Notes: generated from the sequence alone by a model not told the origin. Numbered from the stretch's first letter, positions 16,602-27,160 are shown. The stretch is 64,000 nucleotides of DNA from Polyangium fumosum (GCF_005144585.1 NZ_SSMQ01000029.1:62001-126000), one strand, 5' to 3'. Numbers and translations: made by a program.

Positions 16602-17261
16602 TCACTGTTCTTGCGTTGCGCGGCGGACCCATTCATCCGCGACGAACGAGCTGAAGCGGCCCGATGCGGCGACGATGATGTGGTCGACGAGGGGCATTCC
16701 GATGAGATCTGCAATCTCCTGCACGCGGACGGTCAGCTTGATGTCCTCGATCGACGGGTTGTGATCGCCGCCCGGATGGTTGTGGACGAGCACGAACCCG
16801 GACGCTGCGAGTTCGAGCGCTGCACGCAGGATGTCGGAGGTGCGGACCGCGAGGGCGTGAAGGCCGCCGCGGGCGATCATCCTTGCGCCGCGGAATTCGT
16901 TCTGGCCGCTGAGCGCGATGATGTGCATCTCCTCGTGTGCCAGATGTCCGAGCCGGGGGCGGGCCCATGCGGCAACGTCGGCAGAGCAGGTGATCTTGGG
17001 CGCGCTCGCGCCTTCGATCAGTCTGCGGTAGCCGAGCTCGAAGGCGGCGGCGAGGCGGGTGGCCTCGTCGAGGGTGAGGCCGAAGCGCTCGGTGAGCGCC
17101 AGGGGCGTGAAGCGGGCGAGCGCGGGGAGGCTGCCGAGGGATTCGAGCAGATGGGCTGCGACGCCGGGGCGTCCGAGCACGAGGTCGATCAGGTTCTCGG
17201 TGGTGGACTGCTCGATGTGGATGATGGAAGCGATGAGAGGAGCGTCAGGCGAGCCTGTCAC
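16602..17261 (-). CDS. radC: RadC-family JAB-domain protein
   Basis: The 219-residue protein has the N-terminal helix-hairpin-helix-like part and a C-terminal JAB/MPN domain with the RadC motif HNHPGGDHNPSIED (about residues 157-170), giving the HxH...D metal ligands. RadC proteins are frequent on plasmids, genomic islands and phages and are linked to recombination, though the reaction is unproven. It is the first gene of the minus-strand run. GTG start at 17261, preceded by AAGGAGG. Confidence 0.85.
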   Translation of the reverse strand: MTGSPDAPLIASIIHIEQSTTENLIDLVLGRPGVAAHLLESLGSLPALARFTPLALTERFGLTLDEATRLAAAFELGYRRLIEGASAPKITCSADVAAWARPRLGHLAHEEMHIIALSGQNEFRGARMIARGGLHALAVRTSDILRAALELAASGFVLVHNHPGGDHNPSIEDIKLTVRVQEIADLIGMPLVDHIIVAASGRFSSFVADEWVRRATQEQ

Positions 17262-17294
17262 GGATACAGGGCCTCCTTTCCGATGCCGTGGCTC

Positions 17295-17305
17295 TTATCT
17301 CCGCG
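17295..17305 (-). promoter_or_regulatory. Motif CGCGGAGATAA, copy 2, in a divergent promoter region
   Basis: Second exact copy of the 11-mer, 33 bases upstream of the radC-like GTG, inside the 186-base divergent region between radC and the plus-strand DUF1016-like gene. Confidence 0.4.
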
Positions 17306-17447
17306 GTGTTCACGAGTTTTCCCAGGACGGATCGAGAGCGCATTCAGGCGACCGTCGGAAGAACCGGTACAACCACGTAGGGGGCACCACTTGGCACGAG
17401 CAGGCGCGTGGCTAAGCTGCCGAGGATCAGGTCAAGAGGAGAAGCTG

Positions 17448-18329
17448 ATGCCGAGGTACACCGCTGCCGCCGAGGTGGAGACCACCGTCGACGAACAAGC
17501 ACAAGCCGAGGAGATGGCCCCCGAGCTGCGCGAGCGATGCGACAAGGTTCGGAAGGCGCTCGCCAAGGCGGGTCCCCAGGACACCCGCGCCCGCTACCAG
17601 CTCGGGGAGCTGGTCAAGGACGCGATGACTGATGAAGAGAAGTACGGCAAGAAGGCCGTGGCTCAGATCGCGGTCTCACTAGGCTACGATGAGAAGACGC
17701 TCTACCGATACGCGCAGGTCGCCAAGGCTTGGTCCCTCGACGAGCTCAACGAACTGCTGAAGCGGTCCTCGAAGACCGACATACCGATCGGCTTCTCGCA
17801 CCTGCTCGAGATCGCCGGCATCGACGACAAGCGGAAGCGTAAGAAGTACGTCAACCAGGTACTCAAGGAGGGGCTGTCGGTGCGGGAGCTCAAGGTCCGC
17901 ATCACGGCTGAGCGCGTGGCGTCCGGCGAAGAGCCGGAGATCGACACGCCGAAGACCCTGAGTGGCATGCGCTCCGCGTCCAAGAACTGGCTCGGGCGCG
18001 TTCGCGACTGGGAGGAGCGCCTTCTCCCCGCGCTGAACGAGGCCCCGCCTCCCCCGGAGGTCCGTGCGAAGTTCGAGGAGATGCTCGAGCAGCAACGTGA
18101 GCTCGTGAAGCGACTCCAGAACGTCAACGAGAGGCTCGACTCCTGGCTCGGCGCGCCGCCCGCCTCGGCGGAGCAACCGACGCTCAAGGATGCACAGGAG
18201 GACGAGCTGGAGGAGGACGACGAGGCGGAGGCCAGCGTGGATGCAGAGGCTCACGACCACGCCCAGGCCGAGGACGAGGAAGAGGCCGAGGAAGAGGCGG
18301 CTGCACCCGAGCAGGCGAGAACCGCGTAG
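17448..18329 (+). CDS. DUF1016-like N-terminal domain protein with acidic tail
   Basis: The 293-residue protein has a segment RARYQLGELVKDAM...KAVAQIAVSLGYDEKTLYRYAQVA (about 45-95) that resembles the helical DUF1016 N-terminal/ParB-like HTH region, then VSVRELK-type helices, a coiled coil (about 195-235) and a strongly acidic Glu/Asp/Ala tail (last 45 residues). AGAGGAGAA precedes the ATG at 17448. It is divergent from the minus-strand run and may regulate it or act in partition; this is inference. Confidence 0.55.
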   Translation: MPRYTAAAEVETTVDEQAQAEEMAPELRERCDKVRKALAKAGPQDTRARYQLGELVKDAMTDEEKYGKKAVAQIAVSLGYDEKTLYRYAQVAKAWSLDELNELLKRSSKTDIPIGFSHLLEIAGIDDKRKRKKYVNQVLKEGLSVRELKVRITAERVASGEEPEIDTPKTLSGMRSASKNWLGRVRDWEERLLPALNEAPPPPEVRAKFEEMLEQQRELVKRLQNVNERLDSWLGAPPASAEQPTLKDAQEDELEEDDEAEASVDAEAHDHAQAEDEEEAEEEAAAPEQARTA

Positions 18330-18413
18330 GCAGGGGCGAAGAAAGTCGCGACGTCGCGACTTTGTTGACCGGCAATTCCTAGCCAAGGCCGGTGACTGCG
18401 GGCCCGGCAGGGC

Positions 18414-18646
18414 ATGGCGAGCACAGCGATCCAGTGGTGCGACGACACCGTCAACCCGACGATGGGTTGTGACGGGTGCGTGCTCTGAGGCCCGCAGCGC
18501 AAGAGCTGCTGCGCCAGCATCTTCCACGAGCGTAAGCAAGGCAGCAACCTGGCTTTGCCCCCGTCTTCGCCAAGCCGCTGGACCTCGAAGAGGTATCGGG
18601 CTCGGCAACGCCGCTCCGGTTGTTCCAGTGCCTCGCCGAAGGCTGA
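18414..18646 (+). pseudogene. Decayed DUF5131 (phage Gp37/Gp68-like) gene
   Basis: Translation begins MASTAIQWCDDTVNPTMGCDGC, the N-terminal signature of DUF5131 proteins, but an in-frame TGA follows at 18486 where the family has Trp. The frame then resumes with RKSCCASIFHERKQGSNL, and a further shift is needed to read FAPVFAKPLDLEEV. The remaining two thirds of the family (about 250 residues) is missing. DUF5131 genes often pair with three-Cys-motif partner proteins; none is present. A relic in the island. Confidence 0.7.
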
Positions 18647-18736
18647 CGCGCCGCCCTAACCGACTCTCTCCGACTCTCCCCAGCTCTTCCAGACGCCTCC
18701 CCCGTGCTGTACCGTTGCATGGGCAGGCGTGTGCCT

Positions 18737-18979
18737 ATGGAGCAGCTCAAGATGCCGGAGCCTTGGTCCTCGGTCGACGAGGTCGCGAAACACTTGGGAG
18801 TGGCGCAGGACTCGATCTATCGCTGGATCGAGGCGCGAGGACTCCCAGCGCACAAAATCGGTCGACTCTGGAAGTTCAAGCTCTCGGACGTTGATGGGTG
18901 GGTTCGTGCCGGGGGCGCGGAGGGCGGCGAGAAGGTCGCCTCGAAGAACAGGACGAAGGCGAAGCGGGGGCGTTCATGA
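18737..18979 (+). CDS. Excisionase-type helix-turn-helix protein
   Basis: An 80-residue protein (ATG 18737; upstream ATGs at 18704 and 18719 also in frame). WSSVDEVAKHLGVAQDSIYRWIEARGLPAHKIGRLWKF is the MerR/excisionase HTH_17 fold, followed by a Gly- and Lys-rich tail. It overlaps the next gene by ATGA, so it is the first cistron of the large defence-like operon and probably its transcriptional regulator rather than a recombination factor, as no tyrosine integrase is nearby. Confidence 0.75.
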   Translation: MEQLKMPEPWSSVDEVAKHLGVAQDSIYRWIEARGLPAHKIGRLWKFKLSDVDGWVRAGGAEGGEKVASKNRTKAKRGRS

Positions 18980-21900
18980 GCGGCAAGAGCATGGACGTCT
19001 TCTCGTTGAGAGACTCGATCGTCGCCGAGTATCGCAAGTTCGCCACCTCGTTCACGACGATCCACGCGGACGACATCCGCTCACAGGTCGAGGCGCTCTA
19101 CGCGAAGGGGCGCTTCTGGCCCGATCCGCTCATCCAGATCAACCCGAGCTACAAGCGCGGGGCGAACATCGAGACGCTCATCGCGGGCAGCGCGCTCGCC
19201 CCTGGAACCGCTGAAATCTTCCGCGCCGACGGCGCTCCGCTGAGCCTCTACAAGCATCAGGAGCAAGCCATCGCGCTTGCCTCGCAGGGCGAGAGCTACG
19301 TCGTCACCACCGGCACGGGTTCGGGCAAATCGCTTTGCTTCTTCATCCCGATCGTAAGCGCGGTGCTCGCTGAGAAGCGCGGAAGTGCGTCGAAGCGCAC
19401 GCGGGCGATCATCATCTACCCAATGAATGCGCTGGCCAACAGCCAGCTCGAAGAGCTCGACAAGTTTGTCGCGAACGTCCAAGGCGAGCGACCCATCACG
19501 TTCGCGCGCTACACCGGGCAGGAAGACAGTGAAGAACGGCGTCGCGTTGCCGAGAATCCGCCCGACATCCTGCTGACGAACTTCATGATGCTCGAGCTCC
19601 TGATGACTCGCCAGGACGAGCTCGATCGTAAGGTAATCGGCAACTGCGCCGGCTTGCGCTTCCTCGTGCTTGATGAGCTGCACACGTACCGCGGGCGCCA
19701 AGGCGCCGACGTCGCGCTGCTCGTGCGGCGCGTGCGTGAGCGCTTGTCGCCTGAGAAGCTCCAGTGCATCGGCACGTCGGCCACGATGGCCAGCGAGGGG
19801 AGCGCGCGCAACAAGCAGGAGGTCGTCGCGGGCATCGCCTCCAAGCTGTTCTCGACGACGGTGGACCCGAGCCACGTCATCATCGAGGAGCTCGAACGCG
19901 TCACCGACAAGTCGAGGCGCGCAGAGTCCGTGAAGAGCGTGCTCGGCGCTGCGATCGACGGGGGACTCCCCTCTAACATCTCCGACGACGGCCTTCACAA
20001 CCACCCGCTCGCCATCTGGACGGAGACGCGACTCGGCATCACAACCACCGACGCGAACCCTGCGTGGCATCGCGCGCGCCCACGAACGCTCGACGAGGCG
20101 GCGCGAGAGCTGGCCGCCGAGGCGGGCCGCGATGAGGAGGCGTGCCGTGCAGCACTTCGGACGCTGCTCCTAGTGTCGAGCCTGCCCGAACGTGATCGAA
20201 CCGGAGACCCATCCGCCACGCACCGCAGCTTTTTCGCCTTCAAGCTGCACCAGTTCATCTCGGGCGCGGGGCACGCCTTCGCGACCTTCGAGCCGCCCGG
20301 CAAGCGCTCGGTCACGGTCGAGGGGCAACAGTACCTTCCCGGCGATCCCGATAAGCGCCTCTACCCAGTCCACTTCTGCCGCGAATGTGGGCACGAGTAC
20401 CACCCGGTCCGCTTCGTCTCGGACTCGGGCGAACGCGTCTTCCTGGCCCGCGACATCGACGACGCCGCGCCGGCGAAGACCGACGACGAACCGGAGAGCG
20501 ACGAGGACGAGTCACCCGACCGCGAGGTCTTCGGCTTCCTCACGCTCCACGCCCGCGACCCAGAGTTCACCTTCGCCGACCGCGAGGAGGACTACCCTGA
20601 GACCTGGCTGGACTTCGATGCCGCCGGCAATCCTCGCATCAAGAGCCACTACCGCAGCGCCCGTGCGCGCGAGGTCATCGTCACGCCCAACGGCAAGGTG
20701 GGCTCCGGCGCAAAGGCCTGGTTCATCCCCGGCCGCTTTCGCTTTTGCCTTCGCTGCGGGGCGACGCACAGCACCTCGGCGCGCGACCGCACGCGGCTCG
20801 CATCGCTGTCCGCTGAAGGTCGAAGCTCAGCTACGACGGTGCTGGTCGCGAGCGCGCTTCGCTGGATGCACGGGCGTGACTCGGGGCTCACTACGCACAC
20901 GCGCAAGCTGCTCGGCTTCACCGACAACCGGCAGGACGCCGCGCTCCAGTCTGGGCACTTCAACGATTTCCTCTTTGTGAGCCTCATCCGCGCTGCATTT
21001 CTCAGCGCCCTCGATGTGGCGGGCGACAAGAGGCTCCGGAGCGACGAACTCGGGGCCGCGCAACAGCGCGCGCTTGGCTTCGACCGCCCTGCGCCGGAGC
21101 TGCGCAGTGAGTGGCTCCTCGAGCCGACGCTCAAGGGCTTCAACCTGCAGGAGGCCGAGAGCGCGCTCCGGCAAGTTCTATCGTACCGCGTGTGGTTCGA
21201 TCAGCGTCGAGGCTGGCGCTACACGAACCCGAACCTCGAGCAGCTCGGGCTCGTGAACGTCGAGTACCTCGGTCTCGACGACCTGGCCTCCGATGAAGAG
21301 CTGTTCGCGGCGGCGCCGGACGTCCTGCGCCTCGCGTCGCCCGCCGTGCGCAAGTCGGTCTACCTCGAGGTGTTCGACCACCTGCGCAAGTGGATGGCGA
21401 TCCGCAGCCAGGTGCTCGACCCGACCGTTATCGAGCAGATGCTGCAGAAGTCCCACAGCCGGCTTCGTGCGCCGTGGGGATTCGGCAACGATGAGAAGCC
21501 GCGTAAGGCGCGCTGGCTGCTCATCTCGCCGCCGTCGCGCAAGAACACGAGCTTGCGCGACGAGGACCTCATCGTGCGCGGCGGCTCGCGCAGCGCGCTC
21601 GGGAAGACGATCAAGTCGTCTCGCGGCTCGCGAACCCCGCAGGAGCCCGATGGGCGCAAGCTCTGGGATAACCCCTCGACGGTGCGTGCCCTCAAACCCG
21701 AGTACTTCGACACGCTCATCGAGGTGCTGCTCAAGGCGGCCTGCACGCACGGGCTCGTGTCCGAGGAAGTGACGCCCTTCGGCGACCAGACGGGGTTCCG
21801 CCTAAACGACGCCTGCGTGCTCTTCAAGCGCAGCACTCCCGACATCGATCCGAACCACCCGAACGAGAACGCCTTCTTTCGCGACTTCTATGCGAACCTC

Positions 21901-24330
21901 GCGGTGACGCTGCGCGAGCCGATCCATCCGCTCTTCGGCTTCGAGGCGCGCGAGCATACCGCGCAGGTCGACGGCGAGAAGCGTGCCGTACGCGAGAAGC
22001 GGTTCCGCTTCGGCATGAAGGAGCGGGAGGAACTCGGCTCCGACGAGAAGCACCTGCGCGAGATCGGCGAGGCCAACCGGTTCCTCCCGGTCCTCTTCTG
22101 CTCGCCGACGATGGAGCTCGGCGTCGACATTTCCGCGCTGAACGCGGTCTACATGCGCAACGTTCCGCCTACACCCGCGAACTACGCGCAACGTAGCGGT
22201 CGCGCGGGCCGCAGCGGCCAGGCCGCGCTGGTGCTCACTTACAGCTCTTCGCAGAGCCCGCACGACCAGTACTTTTTCCGCGACCCAAAGGCGATGGTGC
22301 ACGGCGAGGTCCGCCCGCCGCTCCTCGACCTCGCGAACCGCGACCTTGTCGAGAGCCACCTGTCCGCCGTCTGGCTCGCGTGCACGGAACTGCCGCTCGA
22401 TCCGTCGATCGCGGAGCTGCTCGTGCTCTCGGAGACAGGGCGCCCGCTCAAGAAGGACGTGAAGGTGCCGATGGCGCTTCCGAAGGTCGCCGAGGAAGCC
22501 CGTCGTCGTATTCGGCGCGTGCTGGACCTCCTCGACGAAGATCTCACGAAGGAGCTTGCCCCCTGGTACCGAGAGCGTGGGCGCGACGTGTTCGCCGACG
22601 AGGTCGTCGAACGCGCGCTCACGCGCTTTGAGCAGGCCTTCAACCGCTGGCGTTACATCTTTGCCGCCGCCGAGCAGCAGCGCGACGCCGCGCGCCGCAC
22701 GATGGACGACTACTCGGCACCGCAGAACGAGAAGCGCGCGGCGCAGGGCCGTCACGCACAGGCCATCGACCAGCTCAATCTGCTCCAGTCGGACACGCGG
22801 AACTTGAACAGCCCGTCGAGCGACTTCAACACGTACCGCTACCTCGCGACCGAGGGCTTTCTACCCGGGTACAACTTCCCGCGCCTTCCGCTGATGGCCT
22901 ACATTCCCGCGACCAACGATGGGCGCGGGCGCCAGACGTACCTCCAGCGACCTCGTTTCCTCGCGCTCTCCGAGTTCGGGCCGAGGAGCCTCGTGTATCA
23001 CGAGGGCCGCGCGTACCGCGTCGTGCGCGCGATGCTCTCGCTCAACCAGCAGGCGAGCGCCACGGCGGACGTGCGCCTCGCCACGAAGACCGTGCGCATC
23101 TGCAAGGCGTGCGGCGCGGGGCACTGGAACGACGAAGCGTCGATGTGCCACGCGTGTAGCGCGTCGCTCGGAGATGCGGAGATCGTCAACCACACATACC
23201 GCATCGAAAACGTCTCGACGCAGCCCGCCGAGCGCATCACCGCGAACGACGAGGAGCGCCAGCGCCAGGGCTTCGAGCTGCAGACGACGTTCGAGTGGGC
23301 CACGCGCGACCACGCGCTCGACGTCCGCAAGGGCGTCGCCCTCGACGAAGAGGGCGAGATTGTGCGGCTTGCCTACGGACCGGGCGCCACCATCACGCGC
23401 CTGAACAAGGGCCTGCGCCGCCGGAAGAACCGCACGCAGCTCGGGTTCATGATGGACCCGGTTTCGGGCTACTGGGCGAAGAACGAGGACGAAGGCGATG
23501 ACGGCTCTGATCCGACGGCGTCGCCGCGCCAGTGGATCGTGCCGAGCGTGCAGGACCGGAAGAACGCGCTGCTGCTCCAGCCCAGCGATGCCGAGCTCTC
23601 CCAGGCCACGCTGACGACGGTGCAGCACGCGCTGCTGCGTGGCATCGAGGCCGTGTTCCAACTCGAGGAAGGCGAGATCCTCGCCGAGCCGATGCCCCAG
23701 CGGGACGCGCGCACGGGCTTCCTGTTCTACGAGGCGACTGAAGGCGGCGCCGGCGTGCTCACACGCCTGGTCGCCGAGCCCGAGAGCCTCGCCGAGGTGG
23801 CGCGCGAAGCGCTCGCCATTATGCACTTCGACCTGGCGGACGGCCTGCCCTCGACAGTGACCACGTTCGTTGACGCGCCCGGTGGCGCGTGCGTCGCGGC
23901 CTGTTACCGCTGCGTGATGTCGTACTTCAACCAGCCGGACCACGAGCTGCTCGACCGTCGCAACGAGGGCGCGCGCGGGCTCCTACTCCGGCTCGCGGGA
24001 GGAAGGCTTACCGGGCTCGAAGCGCCGGTTTCGCGGCGTCCGACCGAGCCTCCTCACATGCCTGCGGGCGGCGACCTCGCTTCCGCGTGGCGCATCTACG
24101 CTCACGGGCGCGAGCTTCCGTCACCAGATTCGGAGCCCCTCTTGATCGATGAACAGTCCGTTACGCTGGTGTGGCGCGGCCACTACGTCGCTGCGCTCTT
24201 CGCGCAGAACAGCGTGCTTGCAGCGAAGCTGGAGAACAAGGGCTTCGAGGTCGTTGTCCTCGGTGAGAACGAAGAGTCATGGGCCGAGCCCACGTCGTCG
24301 CTCGCGAAGCTTCTCGGGAGGCCGGCGTGA
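18976..24330 (+). CDS. Giant SF2 helicase with DUF1998-like C-terminus (DrmA/DrmB or DruE-like)
   Basis: A 1784-residue protein. Motif I GTGSGKS (about 114-120), DELH (233-236), GTSATMAS, and motif VI QRSGRAGRSG (about 1072-1081) show a DEAD/DEAH superfamily 2 helicase with an insert of about 800 residues between the RecA-like lobes. Cys pairs (CREC, CLRC in the insert; CKAC and CHAC near 1376-1394) and a C-terminal CVAACYRCVMSY (about 1639-1650) match the DUF1998 region. In DISARM these activities are split between DrmA and DrmB; in Druantia they are joined in DruE. The length fits DruE better, the neighbours fit DISARM. ATGA overlap upstream, GTGA overlap downstream. Confidence 0.82.
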   Translation: MSGKSMDVFSLRDSIVAEYRKFATSFTTIHADDIRSQVEALYAKGRFWPDPLIQINPSYKRGANIETLIAGSALAPGTAEIFRADGAPLSLYKHQEQAIALASQGESYVVTTGTGSGKSLCFFIPIVSAVLAEKRGSASKRTRAIIIYPMNALANSQLEELDKFVANVQGERPITFARYTGQEDSEERRRVAENPPDILLTNFMMLELLMTRQDELDRKVIGNCAGLRFLVLDELHTYRGRQGADVALLVRRVRERLSPEKLQCIGTSATMASEGSARNKQEVVAGIASKLFSTTVDPSHVIIEELERVTDKSRRAESVKSVLGAAIDGGLPSNISDDGLHNHPLAIWTETRLGITTTDANPAWHRARPRTLDEAARELAAEAGRDEEACRAALRTLLLVSSLPERDRTGDPSATHRSFFAFKLHQFISGAGHAFATFEPPGKRSVTVEGQQYLPGDPDKRLYPVHFCRECGHEYHPVRFVSDSGERVFLARDIDDAAPAKTDDEPESDEDESPDREVFGFLTLHARDPEFTFADREEDYPETWLDFDAAGNPRIKSHYRSARAREVIVTPNGKVGSGAKAWFIPGRFRFCLRCGATHSTSARDRTRLASLSAEGRSSATTVLVASALRWMHGRDSGLTTHTRKLLGFTDNRQDAALQSGHFNDFLFVSLIRAAFLSALDVAGDKRLRSDELGAAQQRALGFDRPAPELRSEWLLEPTLKGFNLQEAESALRQVLSYRVWFDQRRGWRYTNPNLEQLGLVNVEYLGLDDLASDEELFAAAPDVLRLASPAVRKSVYLEVFDHLRKWMAIRSQVLDPTVIEQMLQKSHSRLRAPWGFGNDEKPRKARWLLISPPSRKNTSLRDEDLIVRGGSRSALGKTIKSSRGSRTPQEPDGRKLWDNPSTVRALKPEYFDTLIEVLLKAACTHGLVSEEVTPFGDQTGFRLNDACVLFKRSTPDIDPNHPNENAFFRDFYANLAVTLREPIHPLFGFEAREHTAQVDGEKRAVREKRFRFGMKEREELGSDEKHLREIGEANRFLPVLFCSPTMELGVDISALNAVYMRNVPPTPANYAQRSGRAGRSGQAALVLTYSSSQSPHDQYFFRDPKAMVHGEVRPPLLDLANRDLVESHLSAVWLACTELPLDPSIAELLVLSETGRPLKKDVKVPMALPKVAEEARRRIRRVLDLLDEDLTKELAPWYRERGRDVFADEVVERALTRFEQAFNRWRYIFAAAEQQRDAARRTMDDYSAPQNEKRAAQGRHAQAIDQLNLLQSDTRNLNSPSSDFNTYRYLATEGFLPGYNFPRLPLMAYIPATNDGRGRQTYLQRPRFLALSEFGPRSLVYHEGRAYRVVRAMLSLNQQASATADVRLATKTVRICKACGAGHWNDEASMCHACSASLGDAEIVNHTYRIENVSTQPAERITANDEERQRQGFELQTTFEWATRDHALDVRKGVALDEEGEIVRLAYGPGATITRLNKGLRRRKNRTQLGFMMDPVSGYWAKNEDEGDDGSDPTASPRQWIVPSVQDRKNALLLQPSDAELSQATLTTVQHALLRGIEAVFQLEEGEILAEPMPQRDARTGFLFYEATEGGAGVLTRLVAEPESLAEVAREALAIMHFDLADGLPSTVTTFVDAPGGACVAACYRCVMSYFNQPDHELLDRRNEGARGLLLRLAGGRLTGLEAPVSRRPTEPPHMPAGGDLASAWRIYAHGRELPSPDSEPLLIDEQSVTLVWRGHYVAALFAQNSVLAAKLENKGFEVVVLGENEESWAEPTSSLAKLLGRPA

Positions 24331-27158
24331 GCACGACGGCAACGACGCCGCCGCCCTCGAACGCGCGGTGGAGCCCCGGCAGCCTTGTGCGCGCACGCGG
24401 TCGCGAGTGGATCGTGCTCTCCGGAAGTGACGCCGAGGTGCTACGCGTTCGTCCGGTCGCGGGCTCGGAGGAGGACCAGACCTCCATCCACCTCGCGCTC
24501 GAGGCGACCCCGGTCGCCGACGCCTCCTTCCCGAAGCCCGAGCCCACGCAGAAGGCTGGCCACGATGCGGCGCTGCTCCTGCGTGACGCGCTCGTGCTGT
24601 CGCTTCGTCGCGGCGCCGGGCCGTTCCGCAGCTTTGGCCAGATCGCCATCGAGCCGCGCGCCTACCAGCTCGTGCCGCTACTCATGGCGCTCAAGCTCGA
24701 CCCCGTTCGGCTCCTGATCGCCGACGACGTCGGTGTTGGAAAAACCATCGAAGCAGCGCTAATCGCGCGCGAGCTGCTCGACCGTGGCGACGTTGAGCGC
24801 TTCGCGGTGCTGTGCCCGCCGCACCTCGTGGACCAGTGGGTGACCGAGCTCGAAGGCCGCTTCCACCTACGACCGGTCGCAGTGACCGCAGCGAGCGCGG
24901 CGCGCCTCGAGCGCAACTTGCCGCCGAGCGAGAGCATCTTCACCACGCACTCGCACACGGTCGTCAGCCTGGACTACATCAAGGGCGAGCGCCGTCGCGC
25001 AGAGTTTCTACGCGCGTGCCCCGAGTTGGTGATCGTCGACGAGGCGCACACATGCGCGTCGACCGGTCAGGGGCGGCACCAGCGCTACGAGCTGCTGAAG
25101 GGGCTCGTCAGCGAAAAGGCGCGCCACCTGGTGATGCTCACGGCGACACCGCATAGCGGTGACGAGGACGCCTACTTCCGACTGCTCGGGCTCCTGCATC
25201 CCGACTTCGCGGCGCTGTCGGACGCGGCGGGCGACGAGCACAAGAAGCTCCGCGATCGCCTTGCAGCACACTTCGTCCAGCGCCGACGCCCGGACATCGC
25301 CGAGTGGAAGGAGGGCAACCTCTTCCCGCGCCGTGAGACCAAGGAACTGACCTACAAACTCACGGGCACGTGGGAACGCTTCTTCGACGCCGTGCTCGAC
25401 TACTGCGCCTCTGTCGTTGCGGCAGCCGGGGAAGACACGAAGAAGCAGCGCCTCAACTTCTGGGGCACGCTCGCCCTCATGCGTTGCGTGGCTTCTAGCC
25501 CTGCGGCCGCCGTCCAGGCACTGCGCACCCGAGCGGGGCTCGAAGAAGAAGTCGCCGAGGACGACATCGAAGCACGCGTTTTCGACGGAGCCGCCGACGC
25601 GCTCCCGGACGACGACGTCGAGCCGCCCGCAGCGTCCGAGGAGAAGGCACTCGCGGCGCTCATCACGCAGGCCGAGGAGCTCACCGGACAGGCCGGAGAC
25701 CCAAAGCTAAAGATCCTCACCGACCACGTCGTCGAGCTGGTGAAGGAAGGCTTCAACCCGGTCGTCTTCTGCCGCTACATCGCGACGGCCCACTACCTCG
25801 GACAGCACCTCGCCACGAAGATCAAGGACGTCGCGGTCGGCGTCGTCACGGGTGAGCTGACCTCGGACGAGCGCAAGGAGAAGGTCGAGTTGCTCGGCGA
25901 CGCCGAGCGGCGCGTCCTCGTGGCCACCGACTGCCTCTCCGAGGGCGTGAACCTTCAGGACCACTTCGATGCGGTCGTCCATTACGACCTCTCGTGGAAC
26001 CCCACGCGCCACGAGCAGCGCGAAGGCCGCGTCGATCGCTTCGGGCAGAAGAGCGGCGTGGTGCGCGCCACGTTGATCTACGGAGCGAACAACCCGGTCG
26101 ACGGCGCAGTGCTCGAGGTCATCCTCAAGAAAGCCGACAAGATCCGCGAGGAACTCGGCGTGCCGGTGCCGCTGCCCGACGACGGGCACACGCTGAGCCA
26201 GGCGCTCATGAAGGCCGTGCTTCTCCGTAATCGCGAGCGCGAAGGGAAGCGTCAGCAGGCCTTTGCGTTCGTCGAGATGGACGAAGCAAAGGCCATCGAG
26301 ACCCGCTGGCTCGATGCGGCCGAGAAGGCGAAGAAGAACCGTACGGTCTTCGCACAGCGCCGCCTCAAGCCCGAGGACGTGCTGCCCGAATGGAAGAAGT
26401 CGCTGGCTGTGCTCGGTGGCAAGGAGGACGTGCAGCGCTTCACCGGCCGCGCCCTCGCTCGTCTGGGTGGTGCGCTGGAGCCCGTAGGCAGCTCTGGACG
26501 TCGAGGCTTCAAGACGCCGCTCACGGCGCTCCCCGAGGACGTCCGCGAACGTCTCGATGTCGAAGGGCTCGTAGGCTCGCTGCTCATCGATTTCGAGTAC
26601 CCGCCCGCGCCGCGTTGCCGCCCGGTGCAGCGGAGCCACCCGCTCGTCTCGGTGCTCGCCGAGACGCTTCTCGAACGCACCCTCGGGAACGTCGCCGGTG
26701 CCGACGTGAATGATCCGGGCGTACTCGGAAGGGTCGGATGCTGGGTGGCCGAGGTCGTTACGTCGCGCACGTTGGTGGCGCTCGTGAGACTGCGCCACCA
26801 GCTCACGTCGCAGCGAGGCCCGCAGGCCACGACGTTGCTTGTCGAAGAGGCGACGGCCATCGCATGGACCGGTGGTCCGAGCTCGCTTGAAGGGCCGGAC
26901 GCGCTCGCGCTGCTCTCGCCCGTTCCCGCTTCCGATCCTCCCGCGCACGTGCGCGAGCGCGCGGTCACGCAGGCGCTCGGCCAGCTCGACACCCGCATGT
27001 CGGAGCTCGATGCGTTCGCGGAGCGGCGCGCACAGGCGCTCCTCGCTGACCATCGCCGCGTGCGCGAAGCCGCTGATGCTCTCGGTCGCTACAGCGTGAA
27101 GGCACTTCTTCCAGCGGACGTCATCGGACTGTTCGTTCTGCTGCCGAAAGTGGACTGA
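24327..27158 (+). CDS. SNF2-family helicase (DrmD-like)
   Basis: A 943-residue protein. DDVGVGKT (about 131-139) is the SNF2 form of motif I, with VDEAH (about 237-241), [20 protein letters not shown], and motif [15 protein letters not shown] near 566. The C-terminal 350 residues contain coiled-coil-like sequence. This matches DrmD, the SNF2 translocase of class 1 DISARM, and HepA/RapA-like defence helicases. Translation starts at a GTG overlapping the preceding stop (GTGA), and the methyltransferase gene begins two bases after the stop. Confidence 0.82.
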   Translation: MSTTATTPPPSNARWSPGSLVRARGREWIVLSGSDAEVLRVRPVAGSEEDQTSIHLALEATPVADASFPKPEPTQKAGHDAALLLRDALVLSLRRGAGPFRSFGQIAIEPRAYQLVPLLMALKLDPVRLLIADDVGVGKTIEAALIARELLDRGDVERFAVLCPPHLVDQWVTELEGRFHLRPVAVTAASAARLERNLPPSESIFTTHSHTVVSLDYIKGERRRAEFLRACPELVIVDEAHTCASTGQGRHQRYELLKGLVSEKARHLVMLTATPHSGDEDAYFRLLGLLHPDFAALSDAAGDEHKKLRDRLAAHFVQRRRPDIAEWKEGNLFPRRETKELTYKLTGTWERFFDAVLDYCASVVAAAGEDTKKQRLNFWGTLALMRCVASSPAAAVQALRTRAGLEEEVAEDDIEARVFDGAADALPDDDVEPPAASEEKALAALITQAEELTGQAGDPKLKILTDHVVELVKEGFNPVVFCRYIATAHYLGQHLATKIKDVAVGVVTGELTSDERKEKVELLGDAERRVLVATDCLSEGVNLQDHFDAVVHYDLSWNPTRHEQREGRVDRFGQKSGVVRATLIYGANNPVDGAVLEVILKKADKIREELGVPVPLPDDGHTLSQALMKAVLLRNREREGKRQQAFAFVEMDEAKAIETRWLDAAEKAKKNRTVFAQRRLKPEDVLPEWKKSLAVLGGKEDVQRFTGRALARLGGALEPVGSSGRRGFKTPLTALPEDVRERLDVEGLVGSLLIDFEYPPAPRCRPVQRSHPLVSVLAETLLERTLGNVAGADVNDPGVLGRVGCWVAEVVTSRTLVALVRLRHQLTSQRGPQATTLLVEEATAIAWTGGPSSLEGPDALALLSPVPASDPPAHVRERAVTQALGQLDTRMSELDAFAERRAQALLADHRRVREAADALGRYSVKALLPADVIGLFVLLPKVD

Positions 27159-27160
27159 AC

